64,000 nucleotides of DNA from an uncultured Prevotellaceae bacterium (GTDB lineage: Bacteria; Bacteroidota; Bacteroidia; Bacteroidales; Bacteroidaceae): NCBI GenBank assembly GCA_900319225.1, contig ONNV01000003.1, positions 274,710 to 338,709 of the forward strand, read 5' to 3'. The stretch's first letter is position 1, and each line of letters begins with the position of its first letter. Positions 45,421 through 54,168 of the stretch are shown one piece after another. The position numbers were made by a program, and so were the translations under genes. The notes under the pieces are model-generated. The model was not told where the DNA came from and ran no database searches. It worked only from the letters and a program-made list of their open reading frames with translations.

Positions 45421-48400
45421 TTATTCTATCATAACCTTGCGGCTATTGTTGAGGTAGAGGCCTGTGGCTGATGGAGCGGCATCAAGCTTGCGGCCGTCCA
45501 TACCATACCACTCATCAATGGTAATCTCACCTGTTTTTGTATTGACAGTTCCGACTGCAGTCTCAGTGCCCTCTGATGTTTTAAGGGTTACCTTTATGCG
45601 TTCGGGAACAGTCGTATTTACGCCTGTGTATTTGAGGAATGCATAGAAGGGTTTGACAGAGTCATCGGCTCCGGCCATGACAAACTCGCCGCCGGTTGCA
45701 CTGTACACGTTGCCATTAAACGGCTCCGTACCGTAAGACTTGGCTGAGTAGGAACCAATGAGACTCCAGTCACCCACTGTGCTCCATCCTCCCTCAAGAT
45801 CGGCAGGAACAGAGGTGATCAATCCGCTAAAGGTTACATTACCCGTAGCGCTGGGAATAAAGATATAGGGTCTGTTTACCTTGGTTGCCGAATCGGCCGG
45901 GCTTACCAACTGCAGTCTGGCCACCCATCCGTCAGTCTTGTCATAATCCACGCCGGCAAACTCATACAGTGTACCGCCCTGGACATCGGTCATGGCAAAA
46001 GGCACGCACACGGTCGATGCCTTATCCTGCTCAAAAGAACGGACAAGTGAGACCCAGGCCTTATCATTCAAATGTCTGCTTATTAGCTTTATAACGCCAT
46101 CTGTTTCTGTAAGTCTCACACTGCCTGCATCCTGATGGGTTTTGATTCCATGAGTGGGCATGACAGGGTAAGAGATCTTTCCTAGTGAACGGAACGAAGA
46201 ATTCGAGACCTCACTTGAGTATATCAGTGAACCAGGAGACTCGGCCCAAATGAATGCACCCTCACCCGGAGCCAGTGCTACAGAACCAATAAACAGGTCA
46301 AAATCATAACCTGAAGGTCCGGGTTTAAGGAAGACAGCACCTCCTTGTTTGCTGAACGATATCTTACAGTTGCAGGTGTAAGGATTGCCCACAAGCTTAT
46401 ATCCCTTGAATTCATCAGTGGATTTTAAATCAAAGACAAATGGCTCACTTATCTCATTCATGTAACTGGAATATGTAAAGCCGGTGTATGTAAAGCTGTG
46501 ATCTTCCTTGTATGAATAATAGTAGGCATTACCCCATTTCATACCGCCCTTAAAGAGGTCAAAGTCACAAGTGCGATAGTAATCCGTGATCTTACCGTTT
46601 ACCCATTCCTCCTCACAAGTAGGATCAAAGGCATACAAATCATAATAATCATCATTCTCAATCAGATTATCGACACAATAAGAGCCGAATCCCATCCAGT
46701 TTATGGGTTCCCTGTCAATTATAGGGCTGGAGATAAGATTGTCCGATCCGCCCGTAACGCTCTTCTTCATATTCACCATCAGGGCCGATGAACCATGCTT
46801 GAGCTGACCGCCCTCATCAATGGTAATTACGCCATCTTTCTTAAGGATAATCTTACGGGCCTGGGCAATCACACCATCAGGAATGGTTACCTCACCCTCA
46901 ATGATCACCTTATTGTCATATGTGGGAACGCCCACGGGAGCCCAACCATCAGCATCATCCCAGCTGCCATTTCCGCTGAACACCTTAAGGTTATCGGGAC
47001 TCATGAATGATGATGCCACCCAGTTGCTCTTCTCACCACCTTCTACGGTCCTGACTCTCCATGAATAAGGATTATCAATTATGACGGCAGTCTTATAGGA
47101 ATTGGCGTCAACATTTACCGTATCAGCTGCATCAGGACATACATATACGCCAAAGTTCTCCTTATGCGTTATCTCATCATAGGTTCTGGCATACAGAGTA
47201 AGCGTTCCGCCCAGTTTTACGCCCGATATAACCAACCAGTCATCAGGCATCAGGTCGCCGGCATACTCTCTCCAGCTGTCTGAGTCCATTCCGCCCTTTC
47301 CGTTGAAATAACGGTGGCCGTGAGCATCTGTCTCTTCTCCATAGAAGCCATAATCCCAGCAGTAACCATCACCATCCAGATCCCTGAATGATATGACCGA
47401 TGAGATTGTATCGGCCTCAAAGTCCTCAGAGAAGATTATGTTTCCCTCACTGTCGGTCAATACTATATCATCAATGAGCAGGCGAATCTGACCGGTTATG
47501 TCATAGTGACGGATAGCGATTGATCCCTTGCCGCTGAAATTGCTCAAGTCAAAGCTGTACTGGGTCAGTTCATCGGCCGTAGCTACATCCTTACCTGCCT
47601 GGAGCCACGGCTTGATCTCAAGCTGATAGCTCATGTTGTTTCCGTCCCAGCTGAGCAGCACGCTGTCAGAACCTACTGCAGTTGCACTGAGATTGGTGGG
47701 TGCCACGCACGGCATGGCTGTTGAGTTGCAGTCGACATCATAATAGACGGGATTCTGGAGTGCTCCCTCACCCGAGAATATCTCCAGGCCGTTATGGTTC
47801 TTGACCACATATGAACACTCATAGTCATACTGGCTGTGACCATACTGGCTCTTGCTCCATATGAACTCTATCTCTTTACCATCGGGAACATTCATTGTCA
47901 CGGTCTTAGACGCCCAGCGCTCCTCAAATGTAACCTTTCCCAGAACAAAGCCGTCATCGGCCACCATCACGATAATGGCCGATTCGTCCCATCCGTCGCC
48001 GCCGCCGTCAGATAGCTCAAACGTAATCTGGCACATGCCTTCGGGAGCACAGTATGGCATTATAAAGATAATGGAGTCAGACCATTCACTCACATTATCG
48101 CCATCCTTGGCACGTACCCTTATCGTATCGGAACTCTTGTACTGAAGACCCTCCAACTTGTAAGTGTAACCTGTGATGACGGTATTCTGTATATGTCCGT
48201 TCACGCTCAATTCAAAGGTTGACTCACTGCTGAGCCAACTCAGCTCCACCTCAGAGCCATCAATCAGTCTTGCGGTGAGCCCTCTGGGCTTTGCAATTTC
48301 ATCTGCGGCATTGATGCGGATCTGGTTCTTGTAATAACCGGTTGACACCCATCCTCCGTAAGAGTTTGAAGGATCAAAATCAAGAGGATCCACTGTGGTT

Positions 48401-48960
48401 TCTCCAGTACCGTCATCCTGGATGTATAAGCACTGTCCGTCACCGTCATACGCAAGAAAAGGCAGATAGTCCAGATTCTCTTTGGTCTTATCATAAACAG
48501 CAATCACAATGTTACTGCTGCCGTCATAGGCGAAAGGATTATCCAACGTAATTGTTGTCCATTCATCGGCTTTAAAAGTCACGCTGCCACTGAAACAGAG
48601 GTCAGATGATGTGACGCTTACCCAATCATTCTCATCATCAAATGCGGTCTTGTCCGTACTGACGATATAGATGTCCAATGTACGGGTAAACTCATCAATA
48701 GGCTCCCAAGCATATTCGTCTTTCTGATAATAGAAGCCTATATTCACGATGGCACCAGCGGTAGTTCCCAGCTCACTTGCAGTATAAAGCTGCTGCGTAT
48801 AGGAGTAGTCACAATAAGCATAAGTGGGGAAATCGCCACTTGTTTCAGTTCCCGAACCTATCGTAACCGTAGGTATAGGATCTGTTGTCTGTGCTGCCAC
48901 ATTCAAGGTAAGCATCGACAGCATTACCCAAACTAACTTTGAAAAGGACTTCATTTTCAT
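45421..48960 (-). CDS. secreted multidomain adhesin-like protein, likely type IX-type C-terminus, 1179 aa
   Basis: Starts at ATG 48960 with a signal peptide (MKMKSFSKLVWVMLSMLTLN, then VAAQ). There is an N-terminal beta domain (about 25-215) and two fibronectin type III-like modules (around PRGLTARLIDGSEVELSW and PTNLSATAVGSDSVLLSW). A segment between them reads CQITFELSDGGGDGWDE. A cleaved-adhesin-like (gingipain K domain) module follows, with FSEDFEADT...DGDGYCWD and DDWLVISGVKLGGTLTLYAR. The C-terminus has EWYGMDGRKLDAAPSATGLY, close to the short C-terminal sorting tails of Prevotella/Bacteroidales type IX secretion. No catalytic site seen. Flanked by inverted copies of a structured core (45278-45377 and 49122-49225). 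Confidence 0.82.
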   Translation of the reverse strand: MKMKSFSKLVWVMLSMLTLNVAAQTTDPIPTVTIGSGTETSGDFPTYAYCDYSYTQQLYTASELGTTAGAIVNIGFYYQKDEYAWEPIDEFTRTLDIYIVSTDKTAFDDENDWVSVTSSDLCFSGSVTFKADEWTTITLDNPFAYDGSSNIVIAVYDKTKENLDYLPFLAYDGDGQCLYIQDDGTGETTVDPLDFDPSNSYGGWVSTGYYKNQIRINAADEIAKPRGLTARLIDGSEVELSWLSSESTFELSVNGHIQNTVITGYTYKLEGLQYKSSDTIRVRAKDGDNVSEWSDSIIFIMPYCAPEGMCQITFELSDGGGDGWDESAIIVMVADDGFVLGKVTFEERWASKTVTMNVPDGKEIEFIWSKSQYGHSQYDYECSYVVKNHNGLEIFSGEGALQNPVYYDVDCNSTAMPCVAPTNLSATAVGSDSVLLSWDGNNMSYQLEIKPWLQAGKDVATADELTQYSFDLSNFSGKGSIAIRHYDITGQIRLLIDDIVLTDSEGNIIFSEDFEADTISSVISFRDLDGDGYCWDYGFYGEETDAHGHRYFNGKGGMDSDSWREYAGDLMPDDWLVISGVKLGGTLTLYARTYDEITHKENFGVYVCPDAADTVNVDANSYKTAVIIDNPYSWRVRTVEGGEKSNWVASSFMSPDNLKVFSGNGSWDDADGWAPVGVPTYDNKVIIEGEVTIPDGVIAQARKIILKKDGVITIDEGGQLKHGSSALMVNMKKSVTGGSDNLISSPIIDREPINWMGFGSYCVDNLIENDDYYDLYAFDPTCEEEWVNGKITDYYRTCDFDLFKGGMKWGNAYYYSYKEDHSFTYTGFTYSSYMNEISEPFVFDLKSTDEFKGYKLVGNPYTCNCKISFSKQGGAVFLKPGPSGYDFDLFIGSVALAPGEGAFIWAESPGSLIYSSEVSNSSFRSLGKISYPVMPTHGIKTHQDAGSVRLTETDGVIKLISRHLNDKAWVSLVRSFEQDKASTVCVPFAMTDVQGGTLYEFAGVDYDKTDGWVARLQLVSPADSATKVNRPYIFIPSATGNVTFSGLITSVPADLEGGWSTVGDWSLIGSYSAKSYGTEPFNGNVYSATGGEFVMAGADDSVKPFYAFLKYTGVNTTVPERIKVTLKTSEGTETAVGTVNTKTGEITIDEWYGMDGRKLDAAPSATGLYLNNSRKVMIE

Positions 48961-49094
48961 ATTCAAACAAATATTGACTAAATGGACTATTTATGTATTC
49001 TAGGGGAACTTAAGAAGATGTAATCTCTGAAATTAAGCTCCGCCGGTACTTCAGTTTGGGGACGCAACGTTCCGCTCACCGAGGATCATTTCCA

Positions 49095-49252
49095 CGGGAC
49101 TGGGGTTTTGTCTCTCGGGGACTCTCGCACCCACGCGAGACCAGTGGGAGGGGCCCGCGACAAAAGATATCTATTCTGGAACGATCAGTTTCGGAATAGA
49201 TATCTTTTGTTGTGGGAGGGCATTGTCCCAGAGAGACAAAACCCCAGTCCCG
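49095..49252. repeat. structured element copy B: same core, unrelated palindromic arms, inverted
   Basis: The outer arms 49095-49121 and 49226-49252 pair over 27 bases with one mismatch (left arm begins CGGGACTGGGGTTTTG). They enclose a 104-base core (49122-49225) that is the reverse complement of copy A with about seven changes. One of these is a compensatory A-T to G-C change in the long stem. The outer arms share nothing with those of copy A. The remaining intergenic sequence (48961-49094) has nothing I can name. Confidence 0.9.
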
Positions 49253-49262
49253 TTTGATAAAA

Positions 49263-50387
49263 CTACTTTATAACCTTGGAGTAGGACTCCAGGAAGCGGT
49301 CGGCATCCTGTTTGGTGATGCACAGAGGCGGGAGCAGACGGATTACGTTGGTACCGCTTACGCCGGTAAAGATGTGCTCCTCAAAGAGCAGGCGCTGACG
49401 GATCTCCTTGATGGGCTGCTCAAACTCCATGCCTATCATGAGGCCGCGACCACGAACCTCCTTGGGTCCGGGAATCTGTTTAAGCTGCTCCAGCAGGTAT
49501 GAACCTACGTTAGCTGCGTTCTCTACCAGATGCTCCTTCTCAATCACGTCAAGCACGGCCATTGCAGCGGCGCAAGCCAGATGGTTGCCGCCGAATGTGG
49601 TACCCAGCTGACCGATGACGGGCTGGAACATCGGGCTGATAAGCAGTCCGGCGCAGGGCAGACCGTTGGCGATACCCTTTGCTACGGTGATGAGGTCAGG
49701 CTTGATGCCGTTGTACTGGTGAGCAAAGAACTTGCCGCTACGGCCGTAACCGCTCTGGATCTCATCCAGAACCATTACAGTGCCGTTTGCTGTACAAGCC
49801 TCACGCAGTCCTTTCATATAATCATCGGAAGGTACCTGAATACCTCCTACGCCTTGTATTCCTTCAATTATCAGGGCAGCTACATCACCCTTGGCAAGCT
49901 CGACCTTGGCAGCCTCCAGGTCACCCCACGGCAGATAGGTCACATGACCGCATGCGTTGATGGGAGCGATAATCTTGGGGTTGTCAGTAACCTCGACAGC
50001 CAGTGATGTACGGCCGTGGAATGCTTTCTTGAGTGAGAGCACACGGCTGCGTCCGGTGTGGAACGATGCCAGCTTGAGGGCATTCTCGTTGGCCTCGGCA
50101 CCGCTGTTGATCATGAACAGGCTGTAATCCTCATAGCCCGATACACGACCCAGATGCTCGGCCAGCTGCTCCTGCAGACGGTTGATCACTGAATTAGAAT
50201 AGAATCCCAGTGTGGCAACCTGACGGCTCACAGCCTCAACGTAATGAGGATGTGCGTGACCTATGCTGATCACTGCATGACCACCGTAAAGGTCCAGATA
50301 CTCCTGACCTTTGTCATCCCACACTTTCTGTCCCTGTCCCTTAACTATATTAACCGGGAACAGGCTATATACTGGAAATAATTTCAT
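49263..50387 (-). CDS. argD: acetylornithine (N-acylornithine) aminotransferase, 374 aa
   Basis: PLP enzyme of arginine synthesis, transaminating N-acylglutamate semialdehyde. The PLP lysine sits in LITVAKGIANGLP (about 225-240), preceded by DEIQSGYGRSGKFFA (the aspartate binding the pyridine N). The N-terminus YLDLYGGHAVISIGHAHPHY matches the class III aminotransferases. Bacteroides uses N-succinyl intermediates, so the substrate may be N-succinylornithine. Last gene of the operon, separated from argC by a 91-base gap with hairpins. Confidence 0.93.
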   Translation of the reverse strand: MKLFPVYSLFPVNIVKGQGQKVWDDKGQEYLDLYGGHAVISIGHAHPHYVEAVSRQVATLGFYSNSVINRLQEQLAEHLGRVSGYEDYSLFMINSGAEANENALKLASFHTGRSRVLSLKKAFHGRTSLAVEVTDNPKIIAPINACGHVTYLPWGDLEAAKVELAKGDVAALIIEGIQGVGGIQVPSDDYMKGLREACTANGTVMVLDEIQSGYGRSGKFFAHQYNGIKPDLITVAKGIANGLPCAGLLISPMFQPVIGQLGTTFGGNHLACAAAMAVLDVIEKEHLVENAANVGSYLLEQLKQIPGPKEVRGRGLMIGMEFEQPIKEIRQRLLFEEHIFTGVSGTNVIRLLPPLCITKQDADRFLESYSKVIK

Positions 50388-50412
50388 CTTTACTATATGA
50401 TTACGTTCCTAT

Positions 50413-50448
50413 AGCGCGGCCGGAGGCCGCCCCGTTTGCGGAGCAAAC
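50413..50448 (-). repeat. paired GRA-loop hairpins in the argC-argD gap
   Basis: GCGGCC-GGA-GGCCGC (50416-50430) is followed by GTTTGC-GGA-GCAAAC (50434-50448), then CTAAAAAAA. Both are 6-bp stems with a GGA loop. The same two-hairpin unit, with different but still complementary stems, occurs at 60633-60685. Confidence 0.7.
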
Positions 50449-50470
50449 TAAAAAAATGTCGAGAAACGAG

Positions 50471-50507
50471 GTTTGAAATTAAAAACCGGAGGGTTTTAAT
50501 TTTAAAC
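50471..50507 (-). other. long AT-rich hairpin spanning the argC stop codon
   Basis: AAATTAAAAACC (50476-50487) and GGTTTTAATTT (50492-50502) with flanking GTTT and AAAC form a stem of about 16 bp with one bulge and a GGAG-type loop. The argC stop codon (50479-50481) lies in one arm. It could retard or terminate transcription before argD. Confidence 0.5.
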
Positions 50508-51447
50508 CGGTAGTTTCCTTAAGATTAAACAACAAATTCATATTATGCACTGCTGTGCCGCTTGCACCTTTCAGGAGGTTATCAATGCAGGATACTATAA
50601 GCAGCTTGTCACCGTGTTTCTCCAGATGGATAAGACACTTGTTGGTGTTGACAACCTGCTTAAGGTCTATAGGCTCATCCACGATGTGTACGAATGAGTC
50701 GGCCTCATAGTATTCGCGATAGATCTTGTATATCTCCTCAATGTCAACTGCATTCTTTACCACTACGGTTGCAAATATGCCACGGGCAAAATCACCACGG
50801 TAGGGAATGAAATTGATATCTGAGTTGAAGCTGCTCTGCAGGTGCTTTACAGACTGTATGATCTCGGGCAGGTGCTGGTGCGTGAACGGCTTGTAGATGC
50901 TGATGTTGTTGTTACGCCAGCTGAAGTGCGTGGTTGCACCCGGCTTTACGCCTGCACCGGTACTGCCGGTGATGGCATTCACGTAGATGTCATCATTGAG
51001 CATCAGGTTACGTGCCAGCGGCAGCAGTGCCAGCTGGATGGCTGTGGCAAAACAGCCCGGGTTAGCCACGTACTGGCTCTTGCAGATGGCACGGCGGTTA
51101 AGCTCCGGCAGACCATAGATGAACGGATTGTCCTCTGACTCCAGACGGTAGTCCATGGAGAGGTCTATCACCTTAAGACCCTCGGGCAGTGTGTTGGCCT
51201 CAAGGAACTTGCGGGTATCACCATGTGCGGTGCAGAAAAACAGTACATCTATAGTATCAAGCGGCAGCTGATCGGTAAAGGTCATATCGGTCTCACCTAT
51301 CAGGCCCTCATGTACGGCGCTCAGCTTGTTACCGGCATTACTGGAACTGTTCACGAACACGATCTCTGCATCGGGATGTCCCAGCAGAATGCGGATAAGC
51401 TCGCCGGCCGTGTAACCGGCACCTCCTATTATACCTACCTTTATCAT
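50479..51447 (-). CDS. argC: N-acetyl-gamma-glutamyl-phosphate reductase, 322 aa
   Basis: NADPH-dependent reduction of N-acylglutamyl phosphate to the semialdehyde. The Rossmann start is GIIGGAGYTAGELIRIL (4-20). The catalytic cysteine is in NPGCFATAIQLAL (about 130). The semialdehyde-dehydrogenase loop GSTGAGVKPGATTHF is near 160-175. Its ATG overlaps the stop of the PspC-type gene by four bases. The last codons are part of a long AT-rich hairpin. Confidence 0.95.
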   Translation of the reverse strand: MIKVGIIGGAGYTAGELIRILLGHPDAEIVFVNSSSNAGNKLSAVHEGLIGETDMTFTDQLPLDTIDVLFFCTAHGDTRKFLEANTLPEGLKVIDLSMDYRLESEDNPFIYGLPELNRRAICKSQYVANPGCFATAIQLALLPLARNLMLNDDIYVNAITGSTGAGVKPGATTHFSWRNNNISIYKPFTHQHLPEIIQSVKHLQSSFNSDINFIPYRGDFARGIFATVVVKNAVDIEEIYKIYREYYEADSFVHIVDEPIDLKQVVNTNKCLIHLEKHGDKLLIVSCIDNLLKGASGTAVHNMNLLFNLKETTGLKLKPSGF

Positions 51448-51635
51448 TTGTCAGCGGGCATTACCAGTGCGCAGATGAGATATGCCCAAAGGCCTAAGCT
51501 CCCGGCAAAAAACAATATCAGGAAAATGATGCGCATGATAGTCACATCAACATCAAAATACTCAGCGAAGCCACCGCATACGCCAAAGATTTTCTTGTTC
51601 TTTGAAGAACGACAAAGCTTTTTTACGTCTGACAT
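51444..51635 (-). CDS. small PspC-domain membrane protein, 63 aa
   Basis: The PspC family is clear from KIFGVCGGFAEYFDVDVTIMR followed by one membrane helix (about 38-57, FLILFFAGSLGLWAYLICAL). The N-terminus is basic and cytosolic. Other PspC proteins control envelope-stress or sigma responses. It overlaps argC by four bases (ATGA), so translation of argC may depend on it. Why an envelope-type protein sits in an arginine operon is unclear. Confidence 0.88.
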   Translation of the reverse strand: MSDVKKLCRSSKNKKIFGVCGGFAEYFDVDVTIMRIIFLILFFAGSLGLWAYLICALVMPADK

Positions 51636-51682
51636 AGTCTTTAATTTTAATTGTTAGTAAACAAGGGTTAATATGGTAAATT

Positions 51683-52885
51683 TTATCTCTCTTCATCCGG
51701 ATGCACGCTATAGTAGGCACGCAGCGGAGTTGATGTGATCTTGATGAATCCCTTGGCGTCATCGGCAGTCCAGGCCTTGGCACCCTCACCGTACTCACCC
51801 AGCTTGTTGTGTACCAGGTCATCGGGAGTGTCACAACCTACGGTCTGGAAGCTGTAGGGACGGAGTTCCAATGTTACGGTACCGTTCACGTTACGCTGTG
51901 AGCTGGCCAGCATTGCCTCGATATCGGGCATTACAGGCTCCAGGTACTGTGACTCATGCAGGAACATGCCGTACCAGTTTGAAACCTGATCCTTCCAGTA
52001 CTGCTGCCACTTGGACAGGGTGTACTTCTCAAGGAAACGGTGTGCGCCGATGATCAGCATGGGGGCGGCAGCCTCAAAGCCCACGCGGCCCTTGATACCG
52101 ATGATGGTGTCACCAACATGGCAGTCACGGCCGATGGCATATGCGGCGCCAATCTTCTCAACCTCCTGGATAGCCTTGATACGGTCATCAAACTTCTTAC
52201 CGTTTACGGCAACCAACTCACCCTTCTCAAAGCCCAGACTCAGGATCTCAGAGCCCTCCTTGGTGGGGTGCTTAAGGTATGCGCTCTCAGGCAGGCCCTG
52301 CTTGCTGTCCAGTATCTCACCGCCGCAGATTGATGTACCCCAGATACCTACGTTGTAAGAGTACTTGAGTTTGGTGAAATCTGCACTGAAACCGTTGGCG
52401 TTCAGGTAGTCAATCTCCTCCTTACGGCTCAGGTTGCGGTCACGGGTAAGAGTGATGATCTCTACGCCGGGAGCCTTTACCAGGAATGTCATGTCAAAAC
52501 GGATCTGGTCGTTGCCGGCACCGGTTGAACCGTGTGCTATTGCATCGGCACCAATCTCATTGGCATACTTGGCAATGGCCAGAGCCTGGAAGATTCTCTC
52601 TGAAGAGACGGATATGGGGTAGCAGTTGTTACGCAGAACATTGCCAAAAACCATATATTTGAGTGACTTCTCATAATACTCCTGAGTCACGTCCAGAGTC
52701 ACATATTTAACGGCGCCCAGCTTGTAGGCGTTCTCCTCATTCTTCTTGAGCTGCTCGGGGCTGAAGCCACCGGTATTGGCACATGCGGCATAAACCTCAT
52801 ATCCCATCTCCTTTGTCAGGTACATTACGTTATAGCTGGTATCCAGACCTCCGGAAAAAGCTACTACAACTTTCTTCTTGCTCAT
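51683..52885 (-). CDS. argG: argininosuccinate synthase, 400 aa
   Basis: Joins citrulline and aspartate with ATP. The N-terminal PP-loop AFSGGLDTS is at 9-17, the citrulline/aspartate site includes GSTGAGNDQIRFD (about 115-127), and the rest follows the family at normal length. Its ATG is eight bases after the GNAT gene. Part of the ArgR-headed operon. Confidence 0.96.
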   Translation of the reverse strand: MSKKKVVVAFSGGLDTSYNVMYLTKEMGYEVYAACANTGGFSPEQLKKNEENAYKLGAVKYVTLDVTQEYYEKSLKYMVFGNVLRNNCYPISVSSERIFQALAIAKYANEIGADAIAHGSTGAGNDQIRFDMTFLVKAPGVEIITLTRDRNLSRKEEIDYLNANGFSADFTKLKYSYNVGIWGTSICGGEILDSKQGLPESAYLKHPTKEGSEILSLGFEKGELVAVNGKKFDDRIKAIQEVEKIGAAYAIGRDCHVGDTIIGIKGRVGFEAAAPMLIIGAHRFLEKYTLSKWQQYWKDQVSNWYGMFLHESQYLEPVMPDIEAMLASSQRNVNGTVTLELRPYSFQTVGCDTPDDLVHNKLGEYGEGAKAWTADDAKGFIKITSTPLRAYYSVHPDEER

Positions 52886-52893
52886 ATCTATTC

Positions 52894-53493
52894 TTATTTT
52901 TTGTTATCCAATTCCTTTATTCTCTTGAGTACGTCCTCAGACAGCTTGGCGGGAAGATACTCCTCAGGATCATAAAGCATACCTGTGCATATGCAGTACT
53001 TTCTGTTTGTGCGGTGCAGGATATCCACATTTACGCAACCCTCACAGCCTTTCCAGAAAGCCTCATCCTGGGTAAGGTCGGCAAATGTAACCGGTTTGTA
53101 ACCCAGCTGAGTGTTCATGGCCATCACCGCAGCACCGCTTGTAAGCGAGAATATCTTGGCGTGCGGCCAGCGAGTGCGGGCCAGAGTGAATGTCATATCC
53201 TTAATACGTTTGGCAAGTCCGCGTCCACGGTAATCGGGATGAACGATCAGGCCCGATGTGGTCACGTATTTCTTGTCCTGCCATGTCTCGATGTAACTGA
53301 ATCCGGCGAACTTGTCACCATCCAGCGCTATTACAGCCTTAGCTTCACGCATCTTGTTTGCCACGTACTCGTGGGTACGCTTAGCTATTCCGGTTCCGCG
53401 AACCTTAGCTGCTTCAGAAATGGTTTCCAGGATGGTGTCAACATACTTCTCGTGTGACTCATCAGCAACCACTACATCAATTACGTTTTCCAT
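52894..53493 (-). CDS. GNAT acyltransferase in the arginine operon; candidate glutamate N-acyltransferase, 199 aa
   Basis: GNAT fold with the acetyl-CoA signature in VHPDYRGRGLAKRIKDM (about 90-106) and a conserved YKPV-type end of the fold. The C-terminal 60 residues hold six cysteines, in CEGC, CIC and others, which is unusual. ArgA/ArgJ are absent from the operon. The gene sits between argR and argG, where in Bacteroides genomes a GNAT gene of the same length also lies. It is therefore the best candidate for the first step, N-acylation (succinylation) of glutamate. That activity is inference; it might instead acylate another amino group. Confidence 0.85.
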   Translation of the reverse strand: MENVIDVVVADESHEKYVDTILETISEAAKVRGTGIAKRTHEYVANKMREAKAVIALDGDKFAGFSYIETWQDKKYVTTSGLIVHPDYRGRGLAKRIKDMTFTLARTRWPHAKIFSLTSGAAVMAMNTQLGYKPVTFADLTQDEAFWKGCEGCVNVDILHRTNRKYCICTGMLYDPEEYLPAKLSEDVLKRIKELDNKK

Positions 53494-53522
53494 AATATAC
53501 CTTAAGTATAATGTCTGTATTT

Positions 53523-54005
53523 TTAGAGTGAAATAATTATCGGTTCAAGCAGGCGCTTTATCTCCATACGGTTGGCACCCTCGGCCAGAACAATAAGCAG
53601 GGTGTCATCGCCGGCTATGGTTCCCAGTACGCCGGGCAGGTTGTGGTTGTCAACGTCATATGCAAGGCTGCTTGCATATCCGGGCTTGGTCTTGATTACA
53701 GCCATATTGCCCGAGAAGTTCAACGATACGAAACCGTAACGGGGCTGGTTCATGGCTACCTCCTCCTGAGTGCTACCGGAGTTCTTTTTCTGCAGCAGAG
53801 CATGATTGGGCAGTACATATAAATAGTCACCATATGTATTGGCTACCTTTGAGATCTTCATTTTCTTAAGGTCTCTGGACAATGTTGCCTGGGTTACAGA
53901 GTAACCGCGTGCGTTGAGAACCTGCAGAAGCTGGTCCTGATTCTTGATATCCTGTTCCGATATGATCAGGCGGATAGCCTCCAAACGATTGTTCTTATTC
54001 TTCAT
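53523..54005 (-). CDS. argR: arginine repressor, 160 aa
   Basis: The ATG at 54005 starts MKNKNNRLEAIRLIISEQ; the TTG-start extension was dropped. The N-terminal winged helix has the ArgR recognition helix SVTQATLSRDLKKMKI (about 38-53). The C-terminal hexamerisation/arginine-binding domain ends with GTIAGDDTLLIVLAEGANRM. In most bacteria it represses arg genes with arginine as corepressor. Heads the arg operon; AT-rich upstream sequence with an inverted repeat (54069-54089) may be its operator. Confidence 0.93.
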   Translation of the reverse strand: MKNKNNRLEAIRLIISEQDIKNQDQLLQVLNARGYSVTQATLSRDLKKMKISKVANTYGDYLYVLPNHALLQKKNSGSTQEEVAMNQPRYGFVSLNFSGNMAVIKTKPGYASSLAYDVDNHNLPGVLGTIAGDDTLLIVLAEGANRMEIKRLLEPIIISL

Positions 54006-54032
54006 ATTGCATAAATATTCTCGTTTCGGGTG

Positions 54033-54040
54033 CAAAATTA
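54033..54040 (-). promoter_or_regulatory. -7 box (TAATTTTG) for the argR operon
   Basis: A minus-strand TAATTTTG, 28 bases before the argR ATG. Upstream DNA is almost pure AT, with no distinct -33 box. Confidence 0.5.
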
Positions 54041-54068
54041 GAGATAAAATTTATTCATTATACATTAA

Positions 54069-54089
54069 TTTGCCAAATAAATATGCAAA
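54069..54089 (-). promoter_or_regulatory. candidate operator: imperfect inverted repeat upstream of argR
   Basis: The sequence TTTGCC then AAATAAATA then TGCAAA is a short imperfect inverted repeat in an AT-rich tract just upstream of the argR -7 box. ArgR boxes are AT-rich palindromes of about 18 bases, so this is plausible, but the E. coli consensus is not met. Low confidence. Confidence 0.3.
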
Positions 54090-54100
54090 AATCCTTTAAA

Positions 54101-54138
54101 TACAACGAGAGGCGGCCGTTCTGCCACCTCTCGTTGTA
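54101..54138 (-). terminator. intrinsic terminator of the inositol-phosphate synthase gene
   Basis: TACAACGAGAGG (54101-54112) and CCTCTCGTTGTA (54127-54138) pair perfectly over 12 bp with a GC-rich loop. On the minus strand TTTAAAGGATTTTT follows. It lies 30 bases after the synthase stop. Confidence 0.8.
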
Positions 54139-54168
54139 TACACTATCTATTGTATATTCCTATGTATA

